A stretch of DNA of 6,260 nucleotides from an uncultured Clostridia bacterium (lineage in GTDB: Bacteria > Bacillota > Clostridia > Lachnospirales > Lachnospiraceae), in the NCBI GenBank assembly GCA_947304065.1, contig CAMZAI010000156.1, positions 1-6,260 on the forward strand, in the 5' to 3' direction. Positions 6,196 to 6,260 of this stretch are shown here, piece after piece (position 1 is the first letter of the stretch; each line of letters starts with the position of its first letter). The notes under the pieces are model-generated. The model was not told where the DNA came from. It ran no database searches and saw only the letters and a program-made list of their open reading frames with translations. The translations under genes were made by a program, and so were the position numbers.

Positions 6196-6224
6196 ATTTT
6201 ACTAATTTGAAAAGCAAATGTAAA
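6196..6224 (-). promoter_or_regulatory. Sigma-A-type promoter upstream of xpaC
   Basis: On the minus strand TTTACA (6219-6224, five of six to the -35 consensus TTGACA) and TAAAAT (6196-6201, five of six to the -10 consensus TATAAT) are separated by exactly 17 bases, in AT-rich DNA. Initiation would fall near 6189, giving a leader of about 65 bases before the xpaC ATG. It is the only good promoter match I found in the gaps between genes, consistent with one transcript for the gene row. Function is not tested. Confidence 0.65.
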
Positions 6225-6260
6225 GCCTTTGAGGGTGCGTTTTAATTAGGTTTAATCCGC

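Overview
The window looks like chromosomal DNA of a low-to-mid GC Gram-positive bacterium (Bacillota), most likely a Clostridia/Lachnospiraceae-type organism. This is inferred from the adjacent XpaC-TelA pair typical of Firmicutes, from an amidase catalytic domain whose spaced motifs resemble gut Clostridia amidases, and from AGGAG-type ribosome binding sites. No species can be named from the sequence alone. There are no RNA genes, mobile elements or CRISPR arrays.

Every gene reads right to left on the minus strand. A good sigma-A-type promoter (TTTACA, 17 bp, TAAAAT on the minus strand, 6196-6224) sits at the right edge. Seven genes follow with short gaps: xpaC (4963-6123), telA (3740-4945), a membrane-anchored N-acetylmuramoyl-L-alanine amidase (2625-3659), ung (1932-2606), a HAD phosphatase (1293-1922), a shortened chorismate-synthase homologue (282-1238) and a small two-helix membrane protein cut by the left edge (1-234). 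Gaps are 17, 80, 18, 9, 54 and 47 bases, so the whole window could be one transcript. The two largest internal gaps each hold an inverted repeat: a 12-bp imperfect hairpin before the amidase and a 9-bp perfect one before the aroC homologue. These could divide the operon into differently expressed parts.

The first three genes form a plausible envelope module. XpaC and TelA are conserved partners in Firmicutes, here with a two-helix anchor and a five-copy YNPNQT repeat on XpaC. The amidase carries an N-terminal anchor, a roughly 100-residue Ala/Asp/Gly/Ser/Thr linker and a zinc amidase domain. Ung (uracil removal from DNA) and the HAD enzyme are housekeeping-type genes whose translation looks coupled.

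The most unusual object is the chorismate-synthase homologue. It is an intact 318-codon frame that keeps the family fold signatures and the RRRP motif but lacks both catalytic histidines, the FMN/substrate loop and the RHDP motif. It is unlikely to make chorismate and may be a repurposed pseudoenzyme conserved next to cell-wall and repair genes.
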